DNA from: Pyrinomonadaceae bacterium
GTDB taxonomy: Bacteria > Acidobacteriota > Blastocatellia > Pyrinomonadales > Pyrinomonadaceae
Reading direction: 5' to 3'
DNA length: 64,000 bases
Assembly (NCBI GenBank): GCA_030841085.1
Contig: JAVEDP010000034.1
Location: 23,650 to 87,649, forward strand
In this document: positions 42,007-53,500 of the stretch, piece by piece
How the letters are laid out: each line of letters starts with the position of its first letter
Position numbering within the stretch: the stretch's first letter is position 1
Notes under the pieces: model-generated
Seen by the model: the letters and a program-made list of their open reading frames with translations, nothing else
What the model was told of the DNA's origin: nothing
Database searches by the model: none
Made by a program: the position numbers and the translations under genes

Positions 42007-42711
42007 ATGGATTTCCTTTTTGACTTGGCCTTTCAAATAATTCTCTTTTTTGTGTCCAGCATTTTAATTGTGCTTGTCTTTTATTTCGCACAATCAAGTC
42101 GTCCCGTTGCCGTTATCTGGACAGGTTTTGTTTCTTGGGTACTTATCGGACTGGCAATAACTCTTCTGATTCATGGTCGATTTACTGCGGAAACCGAACA
42201 GAGTTTCATGGCTTGTTAACCCCCGGTCACGATCAAATGCCTCCTCATTCCCGATCGTTGTTCGCTTGGGCCACCGGAATCTCTCAACGTTTTTTTTGGG
42301 AGTTCGCTTTCATGGGCCACAGTATTTCCGCTAACTATCGTCAACTTAAGCAACGAGAATGTCCTTTGGGTGAGCAAGACTGGCGACGGTCTAGCTGTCT
42401 CGGCAAAAGTGTTCAGCCAAGACTCACGGATTGTTGCTGAGGTTGTTGACAATGAATTCCATATAAATCCAAACAATTTCTTTCGACGCGAACGCCCCGA
42501 CAAGCACACACTAATCGTTTATGACCAACAAGGTCGGGAAGCGCTCAACATTCGATTTTTGAATCCTTCAAGCGTTAGGGTTTCGGGTATCTTCTTCCAT
42601 CCCAACCGAGCGACCCCTCTTGTCATCTCGCAGGATCGTGTAACCCTCTCCGGCGGGAGCGTCATAATCGGTTCGTGTCATAAAGGCTCTACGGGCATCA
42701 TCAAGAATTGA
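42007..42711 (+). pseudogene. Broken membrane-protein gene (two frames required)
   Basis: The start at 42007 (GGGGAG 7 bases upstream) gives two membrane helices (IILFFVSSILIVLVFYF, TGFVSWVLIGLAITLLI) and then stops at 42219. The same frame resumes after the stop with a soluble beta domain (WVSKTGDGLAVSAKVFSQDS, NEFHINPNNFFRRERPDKHT, LIVYDQQGREALNIRFLNPS). The missing connector, GLLTPGHDQMPPHS, is encoded in the neighbouring frame over 42200-42250. Together they would make one protein of about 235 residues of an unnamed membrane-anchored family. Two compensating shifts within 60 bases are needed, so either real decay or a consensus error. Confidence 0.6.
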
Positions 42712-43092
42712 CCCAAGCCGTGCCGGTGGCCAGGCACTCCGTTGACAAGCTGGTGCTATCCAGATGGCCAGTTGGGCTTTGGCCCATATGTCCTAGCTCA
42801 TTAGTCAGGCGGGAGGTTTTTAAGTCAGAGGGTAATTTGGCTCTTGATTCCCTAGAGTCTGGAGACTAAGATACGCGCATCCGTATACTAGACGCCCAAC
42901 TACGGGGTATCGCTTATACGTGGAAGAGATTTCTTCCTCAGTTTTTTAGGGAAATTTTCCACAAGCGATGACGTCTTCTACTCAAACATTTCTAATTCCT
43001 AATTGTTTGGCTCCTGCTAGGAATGGAGTCGTCTCGCGTGTGTGGCCCAAACTTGAAACGACGCAACCAAACAAATGGAAGGAATTCAGGAA
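42712..43092. other. Intergenic region without a recognised gene
   Basis: Lower in GC than the flanks. It contains small palindromes such as CTAGAGTCTGGAGACTAAG near 42852 but no convincing gene, promoter or RNA. It sits between the broken membrane gene and a small gene pair of similar AT-rich composition, consistent with an acquired segment. Confidence 0.5.
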
Positions 43093-43353
43093 ATGACTTT
43101 TTGGCTAAGATGTTCACTGGAAAAAGGGATGTTGCCAGGGGAATATGCAGTTGAAATGGAAACCTCCGAAGCTGGTAAAATCTCCCTTTTCGCGCCAGCA
43201 GATAAAGTTAGAGCAGCCGACAATTTAATGCGAGTGGAAATGCTCCAGGACAATAATGGGGGAGGGGTGTTTGTTCGCCTTCCCGCTCGACCGTTTGAAA
43301 TTTCCTCGCAAACCGTGAAGGTGCCTAGTAATGCAGTTGTAAGAATTGAATAA
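43093..43353 (+). CDS. Small hypothetical protein next to a dCTP-deaminase-like gene
   Basis: An 86-residue soluble protein from the ATG at 43093, preferred over 43075 because AAGGAATTCAGGAA precedes it. The sequence has alternating strands (FWLRCSLEKGMLPGEYAVEM, GKISLFAPADKVRAADNLMR, GGGVFVRLPARPFEISSQTV) and suggests a small beta barrel. I do not recognise it. It ends 12 bases before the dCTP-deaminase-like gene, so the two probably share a transcript. Confidence 0.65.
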   Translation: MTFWLRCSLEKGMLPGEYAVEMETSEAGKISLFAPADKVRAADNLMRVEMLQDNNGGGVFVRLPARPFEISSQTVKVPSNAVVRIE

Positions 43354-43365
43354 TCCTCAATTTGA

Positions 43366-43947
43366 ATGATCCTCAGTAATATCGAAATTCAAAAAGCGAT
43401 AGACGAGGGCCGCTTAATCATCACCCCCGACCCTCAGCCCCGAGATCCGGGGGAGCCTAACTGTCCCTACGACACCACCGCAGTCGATCTTCATTTGGGC
43501 GCGGATCTGTCTATTCCTCAAGGAGGCGCTTTCAATTACGATTTAAGACAAAAGGGCTCATTTGCGAAGTTTCTTTCTCGTAATTGTGAAAATGTAACAA
43601 TCCTGGAAACCGGCTATCCGTTAGAGCCAAACAAGTTTGTTTTAGGTATCACGCAAGAACGGATAGCGTTACCTCTCATTCCGAACCAGACGCTTGCAGC
43701 TAGAATTGAGGGAAAAAGCTCAGTTGCGCGATGTGGAATATTGGTTCATTTTACTGCTCCCACCGTACACGCGGGATGGGATGGCCCTTTGGCTTTAGAA
43801 ATGATTAACCTCGGCCCTGCGGGCTTCACTCTGTTCCCGGGATTAGCTATTGCCCAACTAATTCTCGAACTAGTTTCCGGCGACCCAAACGAAAACCCCA
43901 GCCAGTTTCAAGGCCAATCCAAGCCCGCTGGAACCTCAAACCAGTAA
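43366..43947 (+). CDS. dCTP deaminase / dUTPase superfamily protein
   Basis: A 193-residue protein with the trimeric dUTPase fold of dCTP deaminases. Visible are MILSNIEIQKAIDEGRLIIT, YDTTAVDLHLGADLSI, the GKSSVARCGILVHFTAPTVH block and WDGPLALEMINLGP with the catalytic glutamate. Canonical Dcd is about 190 residues and converts dCTP to dUTP. Some relatives deplete nucleotides as phage defence. The N-terminal PDPQPRDPGEPNCP insertion is unlike housekeeping Dcd, so its true substrate is uncertain. AT-rich surroundings suggest horizontal acquisition. Confidence 0.85.
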   Translation: MILSNIEIQKAIDEGRLIITPDPQPRDPGEPNCPYDTTAVDLHLGADLSIPQGGAFNYDLRQKGSFAKFLSRNCENVTILETGYPLEPNKFVLGITQERIALPLIPNQTLAARIEGKSSVARCGILVHFTAPTVHAGWDGPLALEMINLGPAGFTLFPGLAIAQLILELVSGDPNENPSQFQGQSKPAGTSNQ

Positions 43948-44505
43948 GTTTGGGACGAGTAAGGCTCAGCCTATTGGTTTTTCGGTCTATGCAGCATCCC
44001 AAAACTCCGGTTTGATCTTCAACTCAAACATTGACTGAATCAGACAGCATAGATTATGGCAAAGTATTTTGCAGAGGGGTCATTGATCTGCCGAGGGGTT
44101 GAAAGGTTGGAAAGGTTGAAAGGTTGAAAGGTTGGTTACAAGCTACACAACTGTATACCTAAGTGGCACTCCTCGGTTCGCGTTTGCTTTCCTGATCATT
44201 TCCTTGCAAAAGCCCTTGTATTGAGCTTGCTTGGTGGATTCCTTTCGATCACTCTCCGGCCTGCGTGATTCTTCGCCACATGGGTGCATACGCGCTAACC
44301 AATTGCGGCCTGTCCCCCGCTAATCGACCAACAATGTCTGACAGCCGTTAATCCTTGCTATTTCTACGTTTGCTGCGCAAACTCATCTCACCCTCGCGAT
44401 GGCACGCGCATTGATAAGAAACAAGCGAACATAAAAGCTTATTCGCATGGTGCCAAGTCCTTTAGCAAAGCACCCGTAACCTCGACCTCAGAAAGTTGTT
44501 CGATC
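43948..44505. other. Long intergenic region
   Basis: No coding frame with a family signature is seen in these 558 bp. It holds an 8-9 bp tandem repeat at 44097-44137 and otherwise mixed sequence. Regulatory sites for the ketosynthase-like gene downstream may lie here, but I cannot place a clear promoter. Confidence 0.45.
44097..44137. repeat. Short tandem repeat GGTTGAAA
   Basis: Five units of 8-9 bases (GGTTGAAA, GGTTGGAAA, GGTTGAAA, GGTTGAAA, GGTTGGTT) in direct succession. Could vary by slippage. Confidence 0.75.
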
Positions 44506-45639
44506 ATGATTAGCCTACTCTCAGCAGCGACCTCAACCCCCCAACACGCATTCAAAACCACGGAACTAACGAATGCGCTCATGCACAAGTTGTCGCCGGA
44601 ACTCATCACCACGCTTAATTCCCTGGGTGTCGAGCAGCGCTACTCGGTAATGGATAACTACCCGGACTTTTTATCCGGCAAAAAGATGAATGCAAACAGT
44701 TGCACCACGGACCTCGGCGTGAAAGCCACCCGAGGATGCATCGAACGTTGGCAGGGTGATCCTTCACGCATCGGTTTGCTGGTTGCTGCGACGAACACGC
44801 CTGATCAGATGCTTCCCTGCCTGGCCTCGGAAGTAATCGGAAAAACTCACGGACTTTTATCACGTTCGATCCGCACCGTCAGCATGCAGGCGCAGGGCTG
44901 TTCGGTGTTGTTGAAATCGATCGAAGTTGCTCAATGGTACCTGGCCGCAAACCCGGGCAAGTTGGCAATCGTTCTGATGGCCGAATCACACACTCCCTAT
45001 GTCGCCCCGCTCTTGCGCGATGAATATTACGGTTTTCGCGAAACCATAAGACTCAGGAAGGAGCAGAAACTCAATGAAGCCCAGTTTGAAGAGAAGAGGT
45101 TGGATACCACCTTCGTCATTCAGTCGATGCTGTTCGGAGACGGTGCAGTAGCGTTGCTGGTTGGAATTGAAGAGGGTAAACCAAGCTTTGGACCAATATC
45201 TCACCTGACCAATGAGGCAACGGGAGACGCTGAACTGCTTAGCATGACCAGGCACAGCTCACACCCTTTCCTTAAAGGTCGGCCACAATACTTCATGCGT
45301 TCGGCTGTGCCTGCGCGCGGCGCGCACTATGCAGTCACCACTGTAAGAAACGTGCTCAAGCATCCAGACTCGCCGGTATCAAACATGAGCCAGGTGGATG
45401 ATTGTCTGATTCACACCGGCAGCAAAAAAATACTCGACGGCGTTTGCTCGCAGCTACAGCTCGAAACTGATTCGACCAAGGTCCAGGGCTCCTACGAAGT
45501 GCTCAAAAACTACGGCAACCTCTCGAGTGCTTCCACCGGATTCATGTTGGCGGAAAAAGATGATTGGACAGGACCAACAATCGTGGTCGGTTTTGGGGTC
45601 GGCTTTACGGCAAGCGCCGGAATTATGAGCAACAACTAG
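44506..45639 (+). CDS. Beta-ketoacyl synthase III / chalcone-synthase-like enzyme
   Basis: A 377-residue thiolase-fold enzyme. The catalytic triad is visible: cysteine in MQAQGCSVLLKSIEVA, histidine in CLIHTGSKKILDGV, asparagine in KNYGNLSSASTGFML. The MISLLSAATSTPQHAFKTTE start and GFGVGFTASAGI end match type III polyketide synthase/KAS III relatives. It should catalyse decarboxylative or non-decarboxylative condensation of acyl units; substrates are unknown. It stands alone, without methyltransferase or acyl-carrier partners. It converges with the histidine kinase gene. Confidence 0.85.
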   Translation: MISLLSAATSTPQHAFKTTELTNALMHKLSPELITTLNSLGVEQRYSVMDNYPDFLSGKKMNANSCTTDLGVKATRGCIERWQGDPSRIGLLVAATNTPDQMLPCLASEVIGKTHGLLSRSIRTVSMQAQGCSVLLKSIEVAQWYLAANPGKLAIVLMAESHTPYVAPLLRDEYYGFRETIRLRKEQKLNEAQFEEKRLDTTFVIQSMLFGDGAVALLVGIEEGKPSFGPISHLTNEATGDAELLSMTRHSSHPFLKGRPQYFMRSAVPARGAHYAVTTVRNVLKHPDSPVSNMSQVDDCLIHTGSKKILDGVCSQLQLETDSTKVQGSYEVLKNYGNLSSASTGFMLAEKDDWTGPTIVVGFGVGFTASAGIMSNN

Positions 45640-45650
45640 CGGCCAAAGAA

Positions 45651-48600
45651 TTAGACGGGCAGACTCTCAACTAATGCCTGATTGGCAAGAATGTTTGTAA
45701 TCGTTTGATTGATCTGTGAAAAGTCGAAAGGCTTGCCGATGATGCCGTTAACGAGCTTGTCTTCACCTTTGGGCGGTTTCGTACCGCTGCCATAACCGGT
45801 TACCAACACCACATGCATTTCCGGCCAGCGCTTGCGAATCTCACGACTCGTTTCCCAGCCATCCATGTCCGGCATCGCCAAATCTGTAAACACCAGCTCG
45901 CATTCGTTTGCGCCCAGCAGCTGCAATGCACTTTGCCCACCGTCAGCCAAAACAACGCGATGGCCCATCGACTCCAGCATCTCCGCCAGTGTTTCACGGA
46001 CCGCCGGCTCGTCATCGATTACCAAGATTGAAAGTTTCGGTGACGCGATTTCATTTGCAGGCTCGACAGCAGATTCCGGTGCCATGACGGCGGCGGGCAA
46101 CTCGATCGTAAAGACGGTGCCATCGCCGATATTCGAGGCGACACTAATCGATCCTTCGTGCCGCTCAATAATGCTGTAACTAACGGAAAGACCGAGGCCC
46201 GTACCATGCGCGCCTTTGGTAGTGAAGAATGGATCGAAAATTTTCTGTCTAACATCTTCCGGCATACCCGTTCCATTGTCGGCAAACTGCAGCCTTAACC
46301 GCGACTCATCCGCCACGCAATTTATTTTTAACTTACCGCCCTTGGGCATCGCATCGACTGCGTTAACAATTAAGTTGACAAAAACCTCGCGCAGTTCCGA
46401 CGCGCTTCCGGAAGTATAGAGCCCGTTCCCTGCATTCAGCGAAACCTCGTATTCCAGCCCGCGCGACCTTGCTTCGTTTTGCCAACGCGTGCGCGTTATC
46501 TCGACCGCATCGTTGAGCAGGCCGCCAACTTCTATTCGTTCAAATTCCTTACCGGTCGACTTGCGAGCAAACGTTTGTATGCGACGAACGGTAGCGGCAG
46601 CGTCTTCAGCGGCGGTCTGAATAATTTCCAGATTTCGCACCAGCGCCTCATCCTGCGTCTGGCGCCTCAGCAATTGCGCTCGTCCCAAAATCGCAGCCAG
46701 CGAATTATTAAAGTCATGGGCCACGCCCGAGGCCAATTGGCCCAACGCGCGTAATTTATCGGCCCGAGCTGCGCGCTCGCGTTCTTCTTTCTGTTCGGTG
46801 ATGTCCCGAGCAATGCCCAGCACGCCCGTCGTCCTGCCCTCAACAATCAATGGCGAATTGTCGACGCGCGCATAACGCAACCGCCCGTCAGCCGCGAAGT
46901 AACGCATCTCGTAAGTTTGCGCCTGACCATTCAGCGCCGTCTGCAGTTTCTCGTTTGCGACTTCACGATCCGCTTCATAGACCATGTCCAAAAATCGCGT
47001 CCCAATAAACTCTTCACGTTTGTAGCCAAGTCCGGACAAGGTCGCGCTGTTGCACCATTTGAAACGACCGTCAAAGTCGACTGCGTAGATCGACTCGCGC
47101 GCGCTTTCCAATATATTAGTCAGCAGCGATTGATGTTCGCGCGCTACCGCCTGCACTTTTCGTAGTTCGGAAAGATCGCGCGCTGTACAAACCGCCGCCG
47201 TCACTGCACCCGTTCGATCCATAACCGGCTCGATTGAAACCAGGATGGGCCGATTCAGGCGATCGGGTACCACTTCGACAATAATGCTGCGGCTTTCTTC
47301 GATAGCTTTTTCGACGACGCAGGCTTGTTTTTCCGATGACGTCCGCAGGATGTCGCAGCATTTACTGCCTAACAGAGTTCTTGGCTCCGAGTTTTCCATC
47401 GCCGCGCCGGCGCGATTGACACGTTTCAGACGTCCGGAACGATCGAAAATGAAAATGCCGTCCGACATTGAATCGAAAGTTGTCTCCCATTCCGTTTTCG
47501 CTTTGGCAACCATCTCGAACAGTTCCGCTTGGGCGATACCAATCGCGAGCCGCTCGGCTACGGACGTAACCAAAGACAATTCGTTTTCCGTCCAGGCCCG
47601 CAAGCGATCGGTTTGATGAATGCAAAGCACGCCACGAAAATGTCCCTTGACGATTAGCGGATAAACGATCTGCGATTGGACGCCTGCCTGGTGGCCGTAC
47701 TCGCGTATTGCCGCGCTGAAATCGGCCGGGCCTTCCTGAAAGCTCGAGCAATGATCAATGACCAGCGGTCCTGACATGTTCAATAGATGTCGGCCGAAGG
47801 GCGAGTCGTAACGGAGTTCCGAGTCAAAGCTATTGCAATTGGGCGCAACGTATTCATGGGCAACTGCGGAAACCGGATTGGCCGGGTCGTACAGTCGCAT
47901 GTGCACGCGAGAGGCGCTAAGTGCCACGCCCAATTCGCGTGTCGCTGTGCTCAAAACTTCGGCCAAGCTGAGCGAAGCACGAATTGTCATTGTCAGGCGG
48001 TTAACCAGAACTTCTCGCTTGGACGTAGCCTCAGCCGTTTGATAAAGCTCGGCCTGGCGAATAGCTATGCCGGTCTGATCGGCAACTGCCTTGGCAAGCG
48101 CAATATCTGTTTCACTCCAGTGGCGCATTTCGCGGGTGGTGGAAAGCGCAAAAGCCGCGCTCACTTCATCACCCACTCTGATGGCCACGTACATAATCGA
48201 ACGCACCTGCGCCTTGGACAGAATGCGGGAATAAAAATCCGCAATGCTGTTTTCGTGCGCCGCATCGTCAAAACAAAGCACGCCATTCTGATCGAGCGAT
48301 TCGATCAACTGCCTCACATCCTCCAGCTCAAAATCGGTGGCGGCCGGCGCGATACCCGCAGAATGATATTCCGCGACGTTTCTGACGCGATGGGTCCGTT
48401 CATCCTTAATGAAGAGCGAGCAGCGGTCAGCCTTGAGGTGAGAACCGAGCTCGTTCACGGCAGTGTGAAAAATCTCAGAACTATCTAACGAGCAACGAAT
48501 CGCTTGCGACATGCGATGCGTCATGGCCTCGCGCTGGGCCTGTTGAGCCAGCACTTCTTCCGAGCGTTTACGTTCGGTCAAGTCGCGGCCGACTCCTTGC

Positions 48601-49337
48601 ACGCCAACGGGGTGTCCGTCGCGATGGATCAATCGGGTGCTGAGCTCCAGTCGCACCCGGCGCTCGGCTTTCGTAAGAATCTCGAGTTCGTAAACTGTCG
48701 AACCCTGGGTATCGGTTTTGTGACCCATCATCTGGCGAGCAAGTAAAAGGTAGTCAGGCGCAACCACCTCAGCGATGTTCATGCGCATGGCTTCTTCACG
48801 ACTGTAACCGGTGAGCTTTTCGCCGCTGCGGTTTAGAGAAGTAAAGTTTCCCGACAGGTCGTGCGTATAGATAAGGTCATTCGCATTCTCAAAAAGCTCG
48901 CGATAGCGATCCTCGCTTTCTCGCAACGCCCGGTGAGCGCGATGTCGCTCAGCCAGCCTGGCGACTTTGACCAGTAACTCTTCATTGCGGAACGGCACGT
49001 TCAGATAGTCATCCGCTCCGGCGGTCAATCCTTCAAGACTGTCTTCCGGCGCGTTGCGCTGCCCACTGATCAAGAGAACGGGAATACTAGATGTTTTGGG
49101 ATCGTTTTTGATATGGCGGCAAAGTTCAATGCCGTCGAGCACCGGCATTATCACATCGCTGATAACCACCTCAGGCTCAAACGTTGTTAAAGAATTGCGG
49201 GCGCTGCCGCCGTCGCTGGCGCACATCACTTCGTAGCCGTCCGCCTCGAGCAACTCTTTCAGGAGGGCACGAACCTTCTGGTCGTCGTCAGCGATCAGCA
49301 CTCGGCACTTGGGGGTGGAATCTGAGTTTAGTTTCAT
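45651..49337 (-). CDS. Hybrid sensor histidine kinase (REC-PAS-GAF-GAF-PAS-PAS-HK-REC)
   Basis: About 1228 residues from the ATG at 49337; an ATG at 49364 adds nine residues. In order: receiver domain ([32 protein letters not shown]); PAS ([20 protein letters not shown]); two GAF domains; two further PAS domains ([36 protein letters not shown]); histidine kinase with H-box [18 protein letters not shown] and G boxes ([37 protein letters not shown]); C-terminal receiver ([14 protein letters not shown]). All phospho-acceptor residues are present. No membrane helix is predicted, so it should be cytosolic. The output regulator is not linked in the window. Confidence 0.95.
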   Translation of the reverse strand: MKLNSDSTPKCRVLIADDDQKVRALLKELLEADGYEVMCASDGGSARNSLTTFEPEVVISDVIMPVLDGIELCRHIKNDPKTSSIPVLLISGQRNAPEDSLEGLTAGADDYLNVPFRNEELLVKVARLAERHRAHRALRESEDRYRELFENANDLIYTHDLSGNFTSLNRSGEKLTGYSREEAMRMNIAEVVAPDYLLLARQMMGHKTDTQGSTVYELEILTKAERRVRLELSTRLIHRDGHPVGVQGVGRDLTERKRSEEVLAQQAQREAMTHRMSQAIRCSLDSSEIFHTAVNELGSHLKADRCSLFIKDERTHRVRNVAEYHSAGIAPAATDFELEDVRQLIESLDQNGVLCFDDAAHENSIADFYSRILSKAQVRSIMYVAIRVGDEVSAAFALSTTREMRHWSETDIALAKAVADQTGIAIRQAELYQTAEATSKREVLVNRLTMTIRASLSLAEVLSTATRELGVALSASRVHMRLYDPANPVSAVAHEYVAPNCNSFDSELRYDSPFGRHLLNMSGPLVIDHCSSFQEGPADFSAAIREYGHQAGVQSQIVYPLIVKGHFRGVLCIHQTDRLRAWTENELSLVTSVAERLAIGIAQAELFEMVAKAKTEWETTFDSMSDGIFIFDRSGRLKRVNRAGAAMENSEPRTLLGSKCCDILRTSSEKQACVVEKAIEESRSIIVEVVPDRLNRPILVSIEPVMDRTGAVTAAVCTARDLSELRKVQAVAREHQSLLTNILESARESIYAVDFDGRFKWCNSATLSGLGYKREEFIGTRFLDMVYEADREVANEKLQTALNGQAQTYEMRYFAADGRLRYARVDNSPLIVEGRTTGVLGIARDITEQKEERERAARADKLRALGQLASGVAHDFNNSLAAILGRAQLLRRQTQDEALVRNLEIIQTAAEDAAATVRRIQTFARKSTGKEFERIEVGGLLNDAVEITRTRWQNEARSRGLEYEVSLNAGNGLYTSGSASELREVFVNLIVNAVDAMPKGGKLKINCVADESRLRLQFADNGTGMPEDVRQKIFDPFFTTKGAHGTGLGLSVSYSIIERHEGSISVASNIGDGTVFTIELPAAVMAPESAVEPANEIASPKLSILVIDDEPAVRETLAEMLESMGHRVVLADGGQSALQLLGANECELVFTDLAMPDMDGWETSREIRKRWPEMHVVLVTGYGSGTKPPKGEDKLVNGIIGKPFDFSQINQTITNILANQALVESLPV

Positions 49338-49707
49338 GCGAGGTGCACCGGGCCGTCGGATCATGCTGAGGGTCTGCCCGGAAATCAGGCACTGAAAGGA
49401 AGCGAAACGAGGAAAATTAGGTTGCGAAACGCCGCAAAGGCGGCCTTATGCCTACCCGCCCCGGCGAAGTATAACAATATTTATCGGCGTTTGTCATTGC
49501 TAAGAAGCGATGAATGCGGCTTTTTTCGGCATTTTTGGAAGTCTTTCGGGACGTCAGGCGATTCCCGTTACCCCGAGTAGCAAATAACCGAGGTCGATAT
49601 TCTGCTTCGTGGGCAGTCGTGTTTAAAACCTCAAGAATTTCTCAAGCGGATTGCAATAAAACATTGAACGGCGGTGGACGAGGTATTTTCTCAGTTTTCG
49701 GCGCCAG
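49338..49707. other. Divergent intergenic region
   Basis: 370 bp between the histidine kinase gene (minus strand) and the MalT-like ATPase pair (plus strand). It must hold both promoters, but I cannot identify boxes with confidence. No repeat or RNA gene is seen. Confidence 0.5.
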
Positions 49708-50568
49708 ATGGTAAGGACGGTCTACTTAACAAGGAAGGATGTTCCTCCAAATCTTATGTTCTTAATCGACTCCTCTCATGACCTGACAAGCGGCAGGTTG
49801 GGACTCATCACAGACAAAATTGCGAAGCCAACGAAGCGACCGCGCATTTCCCGTTCGCGTTTGCTCAACTCGCTGGAACAAAGCCTCGGCGCCGGCGCCT
49901 CGACGATCATCAGTGGTCGCGCGGGAACGGGCAAAAGCATGTTGGCGATCGACTTTGCAGACCGCTGTGGACGGCGAGTGGCCTGGTACAAAGTGGACGC
50001 GCCCGACAGCGACCCGCGAATCTTTTTTGATTATCTAATCGGCAGTGTGCGCGAGCAACGTCCCGGTTTTGGCTCAAAACTTTTAACGCCTCTGGTTGAA
50101 TCTGGCGAGTTCGAACACACTGACGCCCTCGCGGAAGCCTTCATTTTTGAATTGGGAGACAGCGACAAACAGAACTCGCTTTTGATCGTCATAGAAGATC
50201 TGCATCTGGTGTGCGATTCGGAATGGCTGGTCCCGTTTTTCACGCGACTATTGCCCTTGCTGCCGGCGGACGTTCACGTGCTAATCACCAGTCGCAGCCT
50301 GCCGCCGGCGCCGTTGTGGCGTTTGCGTTCAAAACAATCGCTGGTCGTGATTGAAGAGGAAGCACTCGCTTTCACTCGGCCGGAGGCGATTGCCTTATTT
50401 GAAAGTTATGGACTGTCGAGTGAGCAGGCAAGCATCGCACTGGACCATTCTCATGGCCGTGCGGCTGCACTCAACGAGTTTGCGATGTTTCTGCGTAAGT
50501 CTGAAGTAAATACAAACGATCAGTCTATTGAAGTCGGTGTTGCGTCTCAGTCCGAACAATTTGCTTGA
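49708..50568 (+). CDS. Stand-alone MalT-like STAND ATPase domain
   Basis: A 286-residue ATPase resembling only the nucleotide-binding half of MalT/LuxR-family regulators. Walker A is IISGRAGTGKSMLAIDFADR, Walker B is SLLIVIEDLHLVCDSEW, and a sensor-1 arginine follows in HVLITSRSLPPAPLWRLR. There is no TPR region and no DNA-binding domain. The next gene, 24 bases downstream, encodes a paralogous ATPase with both. The product may modulate the larger protein through heterotypic ATPase contacts; this is inference. The start could also be the ATG at 49756. Confidence 0.83.
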   Translation: MVRTVYLTRKDVPPNLMFLIDSSHDLTSGRLGLITDKIAKPTKRPRISRSRLLNSLEQSLGAGASTIISGRAGTGKSMLAIDFADRCGRRVAWYKVDAPDSDPRIFFDYLIGSVREQRPGFGSKLLTPLVESGEFEHTDALAEAFIFELGDSDKQNSLLIVIEDLHLVCDSEWLVPFFTRLLPLLPADVHVLITSRSLPPAPLWRLRSKQSLVVIEEEALAFTRPEAIALFESYGLSSEQASIALDHSHGRAAALNEFAMFLRKSEVNTNDQSIEVGVASQSEQFA

Positions 50569-50592
50569 GACGCGACGCGCCAAGGTTGACCG

Positions 50593-53500
50593 ATGAACCC
50601 CCAGGACGCTTTTGTGATCAACCAAACCACCACGACCGGCGGTGGCTTGATCGTATTTGGCCATGCTACTCTGCCGCCCTACCCTAGCAGCAGCCAGAGA
50701 CAGCAGCTAATGGCGCCCAGGAAGCAATCGGACAGCTCTTCGGACGAAAGTTTGTCCAACAAAGGCGGCCTGCAGTCTTCGCCTCCCGGTTTTTTTCTGC
50801 GAACGAAGCTGTTGCCGCCGCGCCCCACGCCACAGTTATTGTCGCGACCGAGACTTACCGATCGCTTACTGGCAAATCTCGGTTATCCGCTGACACTCGT
50901 TACCGCCAACGCCGGTTCGGGAAAAACGACGCTGGTAGCAGATTTTCTGCGCACTCATGAACGTCAGTTTGTTTGGTATCAGTTGGACCACACTGATGCC
51001 GACCCCGCAGTTTTTCTTGGCTACCTCGCCTTTGGCATTCAGAAACTCGTGCCCGCTTTTGGCAAGGCACTGTTTTCATACCTTCAGGAAGCCACGGGCG
51101 AGTCGGCGCAACATCCAGAAAGAGCGGTCGATGTTTTTCTAAACGAAGTACTCGAGCATGTTGAGCAACAGTTGATCCTGGTTCTGGATGATTACCATCA
51201 TTTGGGTCCGACCACGGCCGTGCACGTCCTTATGGACCGGTTACTTGCATACCTTCCCGATGTGCTGCACCTCGTTATTGTTTCCCGAGAGGTGCCTCCG
51301 CTGGCGCTGGGCCGGCTGCGCACCCATTCTCCGCTTGCCACCATCGACCGCGGTGACCTTCTTTTCACGGATGAAGAGACACGCGAACTGTTTCGCCAGG
51401 TATTTGATCTGGAGCTCACGCCCCAGCAACTCACCGAGTATCGCGAACGAACGCACGGCTGGATTACCGCGTTGCAACTGGTCAGACAGGTAGCACACCG
51501 CACGGCGATCAGCAGCCGAGAAGGCCAGGCGGACGTTCCTGATCTGGTTGAAGTGTTGCGGCAATCCGAGCGCGACATTTTTGATTACTTTGCCGAGGAA
51601 GTCTTTTCCGACGAGAACGGCGAGGTGCAAGACCTGTTGCTTAAGGTGTCGCTGCTCGACCGGATTGAATTAGATATTTGTGCAGCGCTTTATCCCGGCC
51701 TGAATTGTTCGCGCGTACTGCCGAACCTGGTGCGACGCAATGTTTTCATCACGGTCGCCAGTGACCGGCGCGGCGAAGAGTATCGCCTGCATCCGCTCTT
51801 CCAAAATTTCCTGCGCCGGCGTTTGCGCGGCGAGATAGGACGAGCGGGCGTTTCTACCGAGCACCAGCGCTGCGCTGCCTACTTCATCGAACGAGACGCC
51901 TGGGAACAAGCGGTTAGGCATTTGCTGGCCGCAGAAGATTTTGACAGTGCTGCGGCGCTGATAGCCGAACGAGGCGTCGAGTGGATTTCGACCGGCGCGC
52001 TTAACTCATTGTCCTCGCTAGCGGATTCGCTGCCACCGGCGGCCCTGGAAGCTCATCCGCGGACGCTGGCGCACCGCGCCGAAGTAGCACGACTGCAAGG
52101 CGAATACGAGTTTGCCCATTCATTGCTGCGGCGCGCGGTGGCCCTGTTGCACGAACGCGCTGACAACGAAGGCGAGGCGGATGCGTTACATGCGCTGGCA
52201 ACGCTCGCCCGGCGCGACGGTGATTACGAGTTGGCATTTAGTTATCTCGATCGCGCGATTATGTTGAGCGAGGCAAATTCCGCCGTCCGGACGAAGTGTG
52301 GTAACACGCGCGGCTTGTGCCTGGTGGCGATGGGCGAATGGACTGCAGCGGAACGCGAATTTCGCGCGGCTTTACAGTCCGCCGAAGAACGTAATGACGA
52401 GTACTACATGCGGCTGATCGCGCACAATTTGGGGACGCCGGCGGGAATGCGTGGTGATTTTGGCGAGGCGTTGCGCTGGTTTAGCCGCATGCTGCGAAAG
52501 GATCGCCACGGCCCGCCGATGCCGCAGGAAGCGGTGGCACATTTGAACATGGCGCGCTGTTACCTGTATCGCGGCGATTTCAGCGCCTGCGAAAAAAACC
52601 TGGACCAGGCGCTTGAATGTTGCCAACTCTTCAGTCTTGCCGGCACGCGTGCGGAAACATTGGAGACATACGGCAATCTTTATCGCGAGCGCGGCGAAAT
52701 CGAACGCGCGATCGAATACTACGAACGTGCGGCCCGTGCATACGACGAAGCCGGCATCGGCCTAACGCGCACGGAATTATTGGAGGAGCGCGCCCTGCTG
52801 GGCTTGCAGATTGGCGATCTCTCTTCCGCGCAGGCACATATCGATCATCTCATCAGCGCCCGTCCGCCGGAGAAAGGCGAGTTGGGATTCTTTACGGCGT
52901 CGCTTACTCGCGGCCACATCATGGCTGCCCGGGGTGAATACCAACAGGCTCGCGAAGTCCTCGCGAAGGCGCTCGAGTATTTTCATGCGCATGGACTTTA
53001 TTACTATGAAGCGCAGGCGAGCATGGCAATCGCCCTTTGCGATTTCCATTTGGAGAATGAACGCGGCATGCTCGAACGGCTTCGGCGCGTAGTCGATCTC
53101 ACGGTTAGATATGATTACGAATATTGGCTGGAGCGGAAGATTGCGAAGTATCCTGAAATCTTTTCCGCTGAAGACGCGTTGGAGTTGTTGCCTCTCGATT
53201 TACGCGAACAGGTATCAGCCAGTCCGTCGCCGGCGCGCACTCCCGCGCAAGTTTCTGAGATTGTCCTCGCAACCCAACCGGTCACCGATCTGACGGTCAA
53301 CATGCTGGGCCCCGTGGCCATCTTGCGAGATCCCTCGCGACCACTGGCAGCTGACGCCTGGACCACGCGGCGCGCGCGCGACATTCTGTGCTTCATCGTC
53401 TCGCGCCGGCATCACCGCGCTTCAAAAGACACCATCATCGATACATTCTGGGGCGAAACGGACATGGCCGTCGTGGAAAAGAATTTTCATCCCACGGTTT

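Noticed and set aside
47787..48488. A 233-codon plus-strand frame in the histidine kinase gene
   Set aside because: Antisense to GAF domains of the kinase, no homology signal.
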